Assembly: GCF_001280435.1 (NCBI RefSeq)
Contig: NZ_LBIP01000013.1
Span: forward strand, 1,364,001 to 1,428,000
Length of the DNA: 64,000 bases
Source of the DNA: Mangrovimonas xylaniphaga
GTDB lineage: Bacteria > Bacteroidota > Bacteroidia > Flavobacteriales > Flavobacteriaceae
Direction of reading: 5' to 3'
How positions within the stretch are numbered: position 1 is the stretch's first letter; every line of letters begins with the position of its first letter. A program made the position numbers and the translations under genes. The notes under the pieces are model-generated. The model was not told the origin of the DNA. It did no database searches and worked only from the letters and a program-made list of their open reading frames with translations. Below are positions 51,538 to 60,357 of the stretch, piece by piece.

Positions 51538-53040
51538 CTATTTAGTTAATCCCTGCCCATACAAGGCATCCGCAATTTTCCGATCATTGGCCAATCTTGG
51601 AATTTTATTCTGGCCTCCCAACTTCCCAATGGACTTCATATATTCTGTAAACCCATTCTTTTTGACAGCGGTTATCTTAAGAGGCCTTAGTACTTTACCC
51701 TCAATTAAATCGAAATAATAGGTGTTTTGCTGCTGAAGGGATTGATCTATTTTAGCTTCCAAAGAAGTTAAATCCTCTGGAATAGTTTCGAATTCAATAA
51801 ACCATTCATGATAAGGCAATCCATTTTCTGGATTAATTTGAGGTGCAACCGTAAATTCTGAAATTTCAAAGGAAGTTCCTTCCATTCCCTCTTTCAGCGC
51901 CTGCTCCACTTCCTTACCGATAACATGCTCTCCAAAGGCCGAAATAAAATGCTTAATCCTTCCCGAAACAATAACGCGATAAGGTTTTAAAGAGGTAAAC
52001 GTTACTGTATCTCCCACATTATAGGCCCAAAGCCCGGCATTCGTAGACACAATCATCACATAATTCACTCCCAATTCCACATCGGCAATGCTGATACGTT
52101 CTGGATTGTCATTAAAAAAATCATCCGCTTTAATGAATTCATAGAATATTCCCGAATTCAGTTGGAGTAACATCCCCCTTTCCTTCTGGCTATCCTGAAA
52201 AGCAAAAAAGCCTTCGCTGGCTGGGAACAGTTCAATGCTGTCCACCTTTCTACCTATTAAATTTTCAAACTTTGCTCTGTAAGGTTCATAGTTGACGCCA
52301 CCATGAATAAAGAGCTCAAAGTTTTTGAATACATCTCCAACCTTTTTTCCTGTCTTTTCCTGAATCTTCTCAAAATACATCTGTACCCAAGAAGGAATCC
52401 CTGAAATGACCGTCATATTTTCAGGAAGCGTTTCTTCCACAATAGCATTGACCTTAGTTTCCCAATCGTCTATACAATTGGTTTCCCATGAAGGCATGCG
52501 GTTTTTTTGCAAATATTTTGGTACATAGTGCGCAACAATTCCAGACAATCTTCCCAACTGAATACCATTTTGTTCCTTAAGAATTGGGCTACCCTGTAAA
52601 AAGATCATCTTGCCATCCACAAATTTGGCATTGCCCGTCTCAGCAATATACATGAGGATAGCGTTTCTAGCCGCCTCGATATGACTTGGCATACTTTCCT
52701 TTGTTAATGGAATATATTTTGCCCCCGAAGTCGTTCCTGAAGTTTTTGCAAAATAGAGCGGCTTTCCCTTCCAAAGTACATTTTCTTCTCCCGCAACTAC
52801 TTTATCTACATAGCTCTTTAAGGCTTCATAATCCCGAATAGGCACTCTTTTCTTAAAGTCATTATAAGAATTGATACTGACGAAATCATGGTCTTTCCCA
52901 AATTGGGTTCCAGCAGCTTCCGAAATCAATTCATTAAACACCTTTTGTTGCGTTTCAATGGGATTGTTAGCCCATTTCAACACAGATTTTTTGACTCTTT
53001 TTGCAAATGGTTTGGCTAAGGCAGATTTTATTGAAAGCAT
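51538..53040 (-). CDS. GH3-family acyl-acid amido synthetase-like protein
   Basis: A 500-residue adenylate-forming enzyme of the GH3 type, known in plants for joining amino acids to auxin or jasmonate. TSGTTSGAKYIP (phosphate loop, about 108-119), FIHGGVNYEPYRAKFENLIG, FPASEGFFAFQ and YNVGDTVTFTSLKPYRVIVSGR, with a C-terminal AFGEHVIGKEVEQAL. Bacteroidota members are widespread and their acid and amine substrates are unknown. It overlaps the M23 gene by one base. Confidence 0.88.
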   Translation of the reverse strand: MLSIKSALAKPFAKRVKKSVLKWANNPIETQQKVFNELISEAAGTQFGKDHDFVSINSYNDFKKRVPIRDYEALKSYVDKVVAGEENVLWKGKPLYFAKTSGTTSGAKYIPLTKESMPSHIEAARNAILMYIAETGNAKFVDGKMIFLQGSPILKEQNGIQLGRLSGIVAHYVPKYLQKNRMPSWETNCIDDWETKVNAIVEETLPENMTVISGIPSWVQMYFEKIQEKTGKKVGDVFKNFELFIHGGVNYEPYRAKFENLIGRKVDSIELFPASEGFFAFQDSQKERGMLLQLNSGIFYEFIKADDFFNDNPERISIADVELGVNYVMIVSTNAGLWAYNVGDTVTFTSLKPYRVIVSGRIKHFISAFGEHVIGKEVEQALKEGMEGTSFEISEFTVAPQINPENGLPYHEWFIEFETIPEDLTSLEAKIDQSLQQQNTYYFDLIEGKVLRPLKITAVKKNGFTEYMKSIGKLGGQNKIPRLANDRKIADALYGQGLTK

Positions 53041-53906
53041 TAGTTAAAATCGATAAAGTTAGTTGGGTTCACCGGATACCCTCTGTTCCATAATTCAAAA
53101 TGTAAATGGGGCCCCGTGGAGTATTCTCCCATATTTCCGGCCATAGCAATCACTTCTCCCCCTTTCACCAAATCCCCTTGTTCTTTGGTAATCGCACCAT
53201 TGTGTTTGTAAACCGAAATCAATTCATGGCTATGTTCCAAGACAACCACATAACCCGTTTCTGCCGTCCATTCAGCAAAAATTACGGTGCCATCTGCAGC
53301 GGCCTTCACCGGGGTATCTTTAGCTACAACAATATCTACAGCATAATGCTTTTTCTCCACATCATAACCATCGGAAATTGTTCCGCTCACGGGAGGAAAC
53401 AGCACAAAATTGGTAGCCGAAATAGCCGACTCAAACAAATTGTATTTGTCTTCCTTTGCTACTTTTTCCCTTAAAAGAGAATCTTCTTTACTCGGCACCA
53501 ATCTTTCAGTGTTCACTTCATTTTGTACCGCGTTGATAATAGAATCCTTATTCAGCTCTTCCGTTTTCACATCTCCTGTCAAGACCTTTTTGATAGAGCT
53601 ATAATAGCGCTCGTTCATGGTAATAACCTGTTGCAAAGAATCGGTTTTGTAATGAAGCTCTGTAGCCTCTTTCTTTAAGGCTGCTGAAGAATATCCGGGG
53701 ATAAATTCTCTTAAGGACGTAAAGGCAATTAATAAAGTCGTCGCCGCTATTAACAAAATTGAGGAAATAGCCACAATCACAAACACATTCAAACGTGTTA
53801 GCTTGATAGCAAAACGCTCTTCAAAAGTATCCTCGTTTAATATGACCAAACGGTACTTGTGCAGTAGCTTTTTGGTGAATTTCTTTTCTTTCTTTTTCGT
53901 AGTCAT
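53040..53906 (-). CDS. M23-family murein endopeptidase
   Basis: Envelope peptidase that cleaves peptidoglycan cross-links or activates amidases. Cytoplasmic N-terminus of 40 residues, membrane segment (41-63), a short helical stretch, and a LytM domain (about 165-288) with zinc ligands His187 and Asp191 in HYAVDI and His269 in GPHLHFELW with His267. All four catalytic residues are present, so it should be active rather than a degenerate activator. A TAATTTTG -7-like element lies at 53921-53914, only 7 bp before the start. Confidence 0.92.
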   Translation of the reverse strand: MTTKKKEKKFTKKLLHKYRLVILNEDTFEERFAIKLTRLNVFVIVAISSILLIAATTLLIAFTSLREFIPGYSSAALKKEATELHYKTDSLQQVITMNERYYSSIKKVLTGDVKTEELNKDSIINAVQNEVNTERLVPSKEDSLLREKVAKEDKYNLFESAISATNFVLFPPVSGTISDGYDVEKKHYAVDIVVAKDTPVKAAADGTVIFAEWTAETGYVVVLEHSHELISVYKHNGAITKEQGDLVKGGEVIAMAGNMGEYSTGPHLHFELWNRGYPVNPTNFIDFN

Positions 53907-53994
53907 TATGACACAAAATTAAATAAAATAAGTGCAAGTCTTTTTGCTTAATCTTAAAGTTTAGTTTAAAACGTACAATTTGAAGTTTAATTAT

Positions 53995-54002
53995 TAAATT
54001 TG
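53995..54002 (+). promoter_or_regulatory. -7 promoter element of tatA
   Basis: TAAATTTG fits TAnnTTTG exactly and lies 19 bp upstream of the tatA start. The nearest TTG gives a 12-bp spacer, shorter than usual. Confidence 0.4.
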
Positions 54003-54021
54003 CAGTTCTAAATATTATGTT

Positions 54022-54195
54022 ATGAGTTTACTTATGTTACCATTAGTTGTTGGATGGCCACAAATAGTTTTAATTGCGGTGGTAGTTTTATTAATTTTTG
54101 GTGGTAAAAAGATTCCTGAGTTAATGAGAGGTTTAGGAAGTGGGATTAAGGAATTTAAAGATGCCAGCAAAGAGGACGAGGATAAAACAACCTAA
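54022..54195 (+). CDS. tatA: Sec-independent translocase TatA subunit
   Basis: A 57-residue protein that I translated directly: one membrane helix ([15 protein letters not shown], about 12-26), the hinge [20 protein letters not shown], which is the TatA signature with an amphipathic helix, and an acidic tail (EDEDK). TatA oligomers form the pore for folded proteins with twin-arginine signals. No tatC is adjacent. It stands alone, with a strong terminator 37 bp downstream. The start at 54022 leaves four residues before a second in-frame ATG (54034). Confidence 0.93.
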   Translation: MSLLMLPLVVGWPQIVLIAVVVLLIFGGKKIPELMRGLGSGIKEFKDASKEDEDKTT

Positions 54196-54231
54196 GTTAT
54201 TCTTAGTGATAATTTAATCTTATTATAATTC

Positions 54232-54265
54232 AAAAAAAGCCAACTTCTTCAAGTTGGCTTTTTTT
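54232..54265. terminator. Bidirectional terminator between tatA and DUF4837 gene
   Basis: Stem of 8 bp (54239-54246 with 54251-54258, GCCAACTT and complement), CTTC loop, seven A on the left and seven T on the right. Serves tatA on plus and the DUF4837 operon on minus. Confidence 0.85.
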
Positions 54266-54284
54266 GTAAGCTATAGTTTCTTTT

Positions 54285-55259
54285 CTATTGAATTTTGGCC
54301 GACCTGATGATTGCCTCCAATTCAAACATATAATCTCTCTTATCTACCGAAGGCGCAAAAGCATACCCTTCAATAATTACGTATCTGTTTTTAGCCCTAT
54401 CCTCGATAGCGTAGTTGATAAATGGACCTGCCATAAAATCATTTTTAACCTCCCAGATCCCTTTGGTTTCAATCGTCGGTTTCTTGTCTATTTGAGATTC
54501 AAAAACAAAAGGTGCATATTTATTTTCAGTACTCATGTAAGAGCCCTCCAAACGTCCTTCAATGTGGGTTTTCCCAACCGAATCCCGCATTCTCACTACA
54601 TCCATCGCCAAACTATCGCCTGGTCTTAAAATACTTAATGGCACTGCATAAACCATTAAATCCATAGTTCCGGTAGTAATGTCCTTACGAATCCAGAAGA
54701 AACCATCTTCATCCTTGGCCATTCTATACACAGATGGCAGCTTTAAGGACACCCCCAATTCTTCCTTAAGTCTAGTATCATCAAACAAGGATAAATTAAT
54801 ACGTCGTTGCTTTTCCTTTATTTCCTCATCTTTTAAGGCTTTGACAATTTCTTCGGAATGGGATTGCAATTGCTCAATAATTTCATCATTGGTTGTGCCT
54901 GTAACGTAAACCACCGTTTGAGGCTTTGCAAACACATCATGCCCCACTTTTATACCCGCTTCTTTCCCCTTTTCAACCTTAACAATAATCCTACTTTTAG
55001 TTGTAAACCCAGAAAAGACCTGAGTTGGCAATTGATTGATTGTAAACAAGGGTTCGTCAATGGCAAGTCCTGGAACCGGTGCTGCCAAAACATCACGCAT
55101 GGCTTCACCAACTTTATCTTCCCAAAGAAGATTGTCTACAACAACGGTAAGATGATTAAGATTTCCTGATGATGCTGGTACTAAACGTTGGTTTTTTGAA
55201 GCGTCCTTACACCCAAAAAAAAGGGTGGCTAAAACAGCTACAATGGCTAAGTGTTTCAT
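54285..55259 (-). CDS. DUF4837 family lipoprotein
   Basis: A 324-residue lipoprotein: signal peptide with lipobox ending at Cys17 (LFFGC), then a beta/alpha fold with LTVVVDNLLWEDKVGEAMRD, LPSVYRMAKDEDGFFWIRKD and the conserved GLWEVKNDFMAGPF-like motif (here GIWEVKNDFMAGPF). DUF4837 is common in Bacteroidota; role unknown. It follows the LysM transglycosylase gene after 16 bp, so it may act in cell-wall turnover, but this is only context. Confidence 0.85.
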   Translation of the reverse strand: MKHLAIVAVLATLFFGCKDASKNQRLVPASSGNLNHLTVVVDNLLWEDKVGEAMRDVLAAPVPGLAIDEPLFTINQLPTQVFSGFTTKSRIIVKVEKGKEAGIKVGHDVFAKPQTVVYVTGTTNDEIIEQLQSHSEEIVKALKDEEIKEKQRRINLSLFDDTRLKEELGVSLKLPSVYRMAKDEDGFFWIRKDITTGTMDLMVYAVPLSILRPGDSLAMDVVRMRDSVGKTHIEGRLEGSYMSTENKYAPFVFESQIDKKPTIETKGIWEVKNDFMAGPFINYAIEDRAKNRYVIIEGYAFAPSVDKRDYMFELEAIIRSAKIQ

Positions 55260-55275
55260 TTATTATTTTTTAGTT

Positions 55276-56862
55276 TTAGTTAGATACAATAAGCTTCATG
55301 CCTACTTTTAATTGTGTACCACTAATACCGTTCCAATCTTTAATATTTTGGACAGAAATTCCAGGAAATTTTTGGGAAATGCCCCAAAGTGTATCTCCTT
55401 GCTGTACCAAATACGTTTGTTTTCCTTCAACCTCAACGGTTTTCACAGCACTTTTTGTTTTGGCCGGCGGATCTGTAAACACAGGTTTCCTTGGGTAGAT
55501 ACTCAAGCGTTGACCTATTCTAAGATCGTTGCTTCGCAAACCATTCCATTGTTTGATTTGGCTTACCCTAACGCCATACTTTCTTGCAATTTTTCCAAGA
55601 TAATCGCCACTCCTAACCCTATAGGTAATCTTCACATCCGACTCAAAAAACTGAGGCAATGGTTTTTCGCGCTTGTCAAACTCAGTCTGAGCATAAGCAT
55701 AAATATCATTTTCATTGGCCACAAACCTGCCCACTGCGTGCATTGGCAGTCTTAAGGTATAGTTTTCATCCTTGATATATGGAATGATATCCAATTTATA
55801 AGAAGGGTTTAAAAACTGTAGCTCCTCTATAGGCAAATCCAAAACCTCAGACACCTGATCCAAGGTAATCATTTGTTTCACGTGGATCGTATCGGTTTCA
55901 ATATAGTGAAATTCTGGTTTGATTCTGTTGAAACCATGTTCTTCCGCATATTCAAAAATATACATGGTAGCGAAAAAGGCAGGAACATAACCCGCTGTTT
56001 CACGTGGAAGAAACGGTCTGATGTTCCAATAGTTCTGATAACCACCCGAACGTCGAATTGCCTTGCTCACGTTTCCAGGACCCGAATTATAGGCCGCTAA
56101 AGCCAAATCCCAGTCACCGAAAATCTCGTATAATTTAGCAAGATATTTACTGGCAGCTTCAGTAGATTTAATAGGATCGCTACGTTCGTCTACATAACTG
56201 CTTACATTAAGCCCGTACATTTTTCCGGTACCAAACATAAACTGCCACAATCCCGTGGCGCCTACTCTAGATTTAGCCTTCGGCTTTAAAGCAGATTCCA
56301 CAATGGCCAAGTACTTCATCTCCAAAGGCAAATTATAACTGTCTAAAGTCGTCTCAAAAAGAGGAAAATAATATTCACTCAAAGACATGAGTCTATCTAA
56401 AGACTCTCGTCTGTTTTTTAAATACGACTTGATGACATTCTCCAAAGAGGGGTTGTACTCAATATTGAAAGGTGTTCTAGCATTTAGCTCCTTTAAACGC
56501 GCCTTTAAGGTATCTGTAGGCAACTCAGGATATTCAACATCCTCATAAGTCAGCTCTGTAACCGACTTATAAATAGTATCGAATAATGAATTACTGTACA
56601 ATTCGTCCAGCCATTTCTGGTCTATATCGGCAGCTTGTTTATGGTCTTCATAAACCATAAGAGCGGTAGAATCAGCCACAGGGGTGATTGCTTTAATTTC
56701 AGCGCTTTTTCCATCAATCAAGGAATCAACCTGTTTTGGGACAACGGTCTCAACCTTGACAGAATCTTCTTTAATATGCGTTTCCTGCTTTTTATTTTCT
56801 TGAGCGAAAGAAACTCCACAACATAACAAAGCGCCTACAACTAAGGTAATAGGTTTGTTCAT
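55276..56862 (-). CDS. Membrane-bound lytic murein transglycosylase with LysM (MltD-like)
   Basis: Cleaves peptidoglycan glycan strands with 1,6-anhydro product. Signal peptide (1-20, ending VSFAQ), a linker rich in charged residues, then a GH23 lysozyme-like domain (about 165-330) with catalytic Glu189 in LAIVESALKPKA, GATGLWQFM and AAYNSGPGNVSKAIR. Two clear LysM repeats at the C-terminus (about 410-455 and 482-526) bind GlcNAc; a third, weaker one may lie near 340-390. No lipobox, so it is probably periplasmic rather than lipid-anchored. Confidence 0.92.
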   Translation of the reverse strand: MNKPITLVVGALLCCGVSFAQENKKQETHIKEDSVKVETVVPKQVDSLIDGKSAEIKAITPVADSTALMVYEDHKQAADIDQKWLDELYSNSLFDTIYKSVTELTYEDVEYPELPTDTLKARLKELNARTPFNIEYNPSLENVIKSYLKNRRESLDRLMSLSEYYFPLFETTLDSYNLPLEMKYLAIVESALKPKAKSRVGATGLWQFMFGTGKMYGLNVSSYVDERSDPIKSTEAASKYLAKLYEIFGDWDLALAAYNSGPGNVSKAIRRSGGYQNYWNIRPFLPRETAGYVPAFFATMYIFEYAEEHGFNRIKPEFHYIETDTIHVKQMITLDQVSEVLDLPIEELQFLNPSYKLDIIPYIKDENYTLRLPMHAVGRFVANENDIYAYAQTEFDKREKPLPQFFESDVKITYRVRSGDYLGKIARKYGVRVSQIKQWNGLRSNDLRIGQRLSIYPRKPVFTDPPAKTKSAVKTVEVEGKQTYLVQQGDTLWGISQKFPGISVQNIKDWNGISGTQLKVGMKLIVSN

Positions 56863-56987
56863 TTGTAAAAATTATCTGTACTATCAACGATAGATGGCGC
56901 TAAAATCGTATTTTTTTGAAACATATAAAAGACGAAGCTCTTCTTTTAACAGAAATATAGGCTTTTAAACGACTGATTTTGTATGAA

Positions 56988-58175
56988 TTACTCTAAAATT
57001 GCAGCAATTCCAGGTAGCGTTTTTCCTTCCAAACTTTCCAACATAGCACCACCACCTGTACTCACGTAGCTCACTTTGTCTTCAAACCCAAATTGTTTCA
57101 CGGCTGCCACAGAATCACCTCCCCCAACAAGAGAAAACGCACCCTTTTTCGTCGCTTCAGCTATAGAGTTTCCTAAAGCAATGGTTCCTTTAGAGAAGTT
57201 TTCCATTTCAAACACACCTAATGGACCGTTCCAAAGAATGGTTTTGCACTGCATTACCACATCGTGGAAATTGGCCAAAGATTTTGGACCCGCGTCCAAA
57301 CCTTGCCATCCGTCAGGAATTTTGGTAACATCAACAATTTGTGTAGCAGCATCGTTGCTAAAGCTATCGGCAGCCACCACATCAACAGGAATATGTACTT
57401 GTACATTTTTGGCTTTGGCATTCTTCAAGATTTCAAGGGCCATATCCAATTTATCATCTTCACAGATAGACTCGCCGATAGAACCACCTTGTGCTTTGAT
57501 AAAGGTAAAGGTCATTCCCCCACCAATGATCAAGTGGTCTACCTTGTCCAAAATGTTTTCAATAATTGTAATTTTTGAAGATACTTTAGCACCTCCCAAT
57601 ACAGCCAATACAGGTTTTTCACCTGTTTTCATCACTTTTTCGATGCTTTCAATTTCTTCAGCCAACAGGTATCCAAAACATTTATGCTCTGGGAAAAATT
57701 GTGCCACAATGGTAGTAGAAGCATGGGCACGGTGAGCTGTACCAAAGGCATCATTCACATAAATATCTCCCAATTTTGAAAGTCCTTCCGCAAAGGCTAC
57801 ATCACCTGCAGTTTCTTCGGAGTGGAATCTTAAGTTTTCCAACAACAACACTTCGCCTGGTTGTAGTGCTTTGGCCGCTGCTTCAGCTTCAGCTCCCACA
57901 CAATTGTCCACAAATTTTACTTCAACACCAATAACCTCAGAAACCTTATCTACAATATGACGCAATGAAAACGTATCGTCAACGCCTTTTGGCCTTCCTA
58001 AGTGCGACATCAACACACAGCTTCCGCCATCTTCCAAAATTTTGATGATGGTTGGCTTTGCCGACACAATTCTGGTATCGTCCGTTACCTCAAACTGCTC
58101 ATTTAAAGGCACGTTAAAATCTACTCTAATTAAGGCTTTTTTATCTTTAAAATTGAAGTCGTTAATCGTTTTCAT
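56988..58175 (-). CDS. pgk: Phosphoglycerate kinase
   Basis: Glycolytic enzyme, 1,3-BPG + ADP to 3-PG + ATP. From ATG 58175 ([20 protein letters not shown]) it has 395 residues, the normal length; nine extra codons upstream in the open frame lack support. Substrate-site [32 protein letters not shown]-site [11 protein letters not shown] and [13 protein letters not shown] are all present. Intact and single-gene. Confidence 0.98.
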   Translation of the reverse strand: MKTINDFNFKDKKALIRVDFNVPLNEQFEVTDDTRIVSAKPTIIKILEDGGSCVLMSHLGRPKGVDDTFSLRHIVDKVSEVIGVEVKFVDNCVGAEAEAAAKALQPGEVLLLENLRFHSEETAGDVAFAEGLSKLGDIYVNDAFGTAHRAHASTTIVAQFFPEHKCFGYLLAEEIESIEKVMKTGEKPVLAVLGGAKVSSKITIIENILDKVDHLIIGGGMTFTFIKAQGGSIGESICEDDKLDMALEILKNAKAKNVQVHIPVDVVAADSFSNDAATQIVDVTKIPDGWQGLDAGPKSLANFHDVVMQCKTILWNGPLGVFEMENFSKGTIALGNSIAEATKKGAFSLVGGGDSVAAVKQFGFEDKVSYVSTGGGAMLESLEGKTLPGIAAILE

Positions 58176-58199
58176 AATGTGATGTTTTTTAGTGTAACA

Positions 58200-58207
58200 C
58201 AAAAGTA
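58200..58207 (-). promoter_or_regulatory. -7 promoter element of pgk
   Basis: On the minus strand TACTTTTG matches TAnnTTTG, 24 bp upstream of the ATG at 58175. No TTG is seen at 17-24 bp beyond it; a T-rich stretch lies there. Rest of the 158-bp divergent gap to holB contains only a TAGTTTTG at 58322-58329, four bases before the holB ATG. Confidence 0.4.
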
Positions 58208-58333
58208 ATTAAATAAACAATGCCATAAAATGCGTTTTCCAACCGAAATCGTTATAGGTTGAAAAATATTTTGCCTTCTTGGATTATAAAGTCCTCCTCT
58301 TCTTTATAAGAGAAATTTACATAGTTTTGCCGT

Positions 58334-59482
58334 ATGTTATTTTCAGATATTTTAGGACAGGAACATTTAAAGAGCCATCTCACACAAAGTGTGGACAATG
58401 GCCGTATTGCACATGCACAATTATTCATTGGACCGGAAGGCTGCGGTACCTTGCCCATGGCCATTGCCTATGCGCAGTATATTTTATGCAAAAACCAAAA
58501 TTCTGAAAACGAAGGAGGCAACGAGGCTTGTAATTTGAAGTTTAAAAACCTTTCGCATCCCGATTTGCACTTTGCCTTTCCTGTAGCTACCAACGACAAG
58601 GTAAAAAGTCACCCAGTGTCCTCGCATTTCTTGGAAGAATGGCGTCAATTGGTCGCCGAGCAACCTTATGGAAACCTGTTTGATTGGTACAAACTTTTGG
58701 GAATTGACAACAAGCAGGGACAAATTGGTGTGGACGAAGCACAAGATATTGTAAAAGCGCTTTCCTTAAAATCATACGAAGGAGGTTACAAGGTCATGTT
58801 GATTTGGATGGCAGATAAAATGAATACCGCCGCCGCCAACAAACTACTAAAATTGATTGAAGAGCCGCCTAGCAAAACCATTTTCATCTTGATAGCTGAA
58901 GACGAGGAACAGATTATCAATACCATCAAATCGCGTTGTCAAATTTTGCACTTTCCCCCTTTGGCCGAAGAAGTAATCAAACAGGCTTTGATGAAGCAGT
59001 ACGATCTCAACGAAGGAGAAGCCACCAAAATTGCACATCAAGCCAACGGCAACTACAATAAAGCCTGCGATATTGTATATCAAGATTCTGAAGATTTACA
59101 GTTTGAAGAATGGTTTGTATTCTGGATTCGATCTGCATTTAAAGCCAAAGGCAATAAAGGTGCTATCTTGGATTTAATAACGTGGAGCGAGGACATTGCC
59201 AAAACAGGGAGGGAAACCCAAAAGCAGTTTTTGCATTTCTGCATCGACTTTTTCAGGCAAGCGCTACTGATGAATTATGGCGCTGATGATTTAGTGTACA
59301 TGGAACCAAAAACCAATAATTTCAAGCTTGAAAAGTTTGCACCCTTTGTGCACAATGCAAACATTTTGGAGATTAGCGAAGAGCTGCAGGATGCCATTTA
59401 CCACATTGAGCGCAACGGAAATTCGAAAATTATCCTAACGGATTTATCCATTAAACTCACACGATTGCTTCACAAAAAATAA
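58334..59482 (+). CDS. holB: DNA polymerase III delta' subunit
   Basis: Clamp-loader subunit at the replication fork. 382 residues. It begins MLFSDILGQEHLKSHLTQSV; the Walker A site is degenerate, GPEGCGTL (33-40, no GKT), so it should not bind ATP, as expected for delta'. The SRC motif (IKSRCQILHF, about 194-203) has the trans-acting arginine, and NTAAANKLLKLIEEPPSKTI is family-typical. The zinc module is reduced: only two Cys (about 53 and 65) are evident instead of four. Convergent with the DUF4249 gene 24 bp away. Confidence 0.9.
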   Translation: MLFSDILGQEHLKSHLTQSVDNGRIAHAQLFIGPEGCGTLPMAIAYAQYILCKNQNSENEGGNEACNLKFKNLSHPDLHFAFPVATNDKVKSHPVSSHFLEEWRQLVAEQPYGNLFDWYKLLGIDNKQGQIGVDEAQDIVKALSLKSYEGGYKVMLIWMADKMNTAAANKLLKLIEEPPSKTIFILIAEDEEQIINTIKSRCQILHFPPLAEEVIKQALMKQYDLNEGEATKIAHQANGNYNKACDIVYQDSEDLQFEEWFVFWIRSAFKAKGNKGAILDLITWSEDIAKTGRETQKQFLHFCIDFFRQALLMNYGADDLVYMEPKTNNFKLEKFAPFVHNANILEISEELQDAIYHIERNGNSKIILTDLSIKLTRLLHKK

Positions 59483-59506
59483 ACTCAAACTTTTCAAGCC
59501 TTAAAT

Positions 59507-60352
59507 TTATTCAAACGTATATGACGCTTTTACAAATTCTGTCACCCTGAAATATCCAAATGGATAGTTGTTTGGATTGGTTTGGTTGACACAATTGCCT
59601 CGTAATTGCGCAGCATTGGAACTAAAAGGATCACCACCAGAGTAATATTGTTCTATCAACAAACGCACATAATTGTAGTAGCGTTCTGAAATTCCATATA
59701 GGCTAACTTCAACTGTATCCCCAGGTTCGAAAGCTTCCTCGTTGTTATCTTCATCATCCTGCTTTTCCCAGAAATCGTGGACTTCATTCCCATTGAAAAA
59801 TTCATCTGACAAATCTGCCAACAATGGGAACAAATCCCCTTCCTCATAATACCTGAAAAAATAATAATTTTCTTCATCTGCAGGATCATTGAAATACACG
59901 TTAAGTTCCAATAATTCGTCATCAAAACCTCCTTCAACAGACTGGGTCACATTGGTAATATCTGTTACCGGCATCAAGGTTTCACTACCCAAATAAGTTT
60001 GGTTATTATAAACTACTTCCAAAGTATACGAATCATTTAAAACAGGAACAAAATTGGACGTTGTGTAGGTTCCGTCATTTTGGTCCTCAAACAAAAATTC
60101 TTCTCCTGAATTTGTATTGGTCACTTTCACCGAAGCTCCAGATACGCCACTATCCGAAGTAACATCAAAATACGGTGTGGACATGCTGAGTTTTATAAGC
60201 TGCTCATTGCCTAAAGTACCCTTCTCCCAATCCAAGGATGCTTCAATTACCAATCTAGGCGTGGCTGTTGTTACTTCAACATCAATAACATCTTCACAAG
60301 ACATGAAGATTCCAAAAATAGCTAGTAGAATTACGTATATATTGATTTTCAT
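59507..60352 (-). CDS. DUF4249 family lipoprotein
   Basis: A 281-residue lipoprotein with signal peptide and lipobox ending at Cys19 (GIFMSC), followed by EDVIDVEV, an acidic start that suggests surface export. The fold is beta-rich (Ig-like repeats: LVIEASLDWEKG, ASVKVTNTNSGEEFLFED, YTLEVVYNNQTYLG). DUF4249 genes almost always follow a TonB receptor gene, as here (5 bp). The substrate is unknown. Confidence 0.88.
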   Translation of the reverse strand: MKINIYVILLAIFGIFMSCEDVIDVEVTTATPRLVIEASLDWEKGTLGNEQLIKLSMSTPYFDVTSDSGVSGASVKVTNTNSGEEFLFEDQNDGTYTTSNFVPVLNDSYTLEVVYNNQTYLGSETLMPVTDITNVTQSVEGGFDDELLELNVYFNDPADEENYYFFRYYEEGDLFPLLADLSDEFFNGNEVHDFWEKQDDEDNNEEAFEPGDTVEVSLYGISERYYNYVRLLIEQYYSGGDPFSSNAAQLRGNCVNQTNPNNYPFGYFRVTEFVKASYTFE

Positions 60353-60357
60353 TTTTT

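Noticed and set aside
57076-57735. 219-codon open frame on the plus strand opposite pgk
   Set aside because: It is fully antisense to a well-conserved gene and shows low-complexity, Ser/Pro-rich sequence with no family motif; a shadow of pgk codon bias.
58176-58202. Nine-codon upstream extension of pgk
   Set aside because: Pgk homologues start MKTxxDFxFxxKKALxRVDF; the extension overlaps the probable -7 promoter element.
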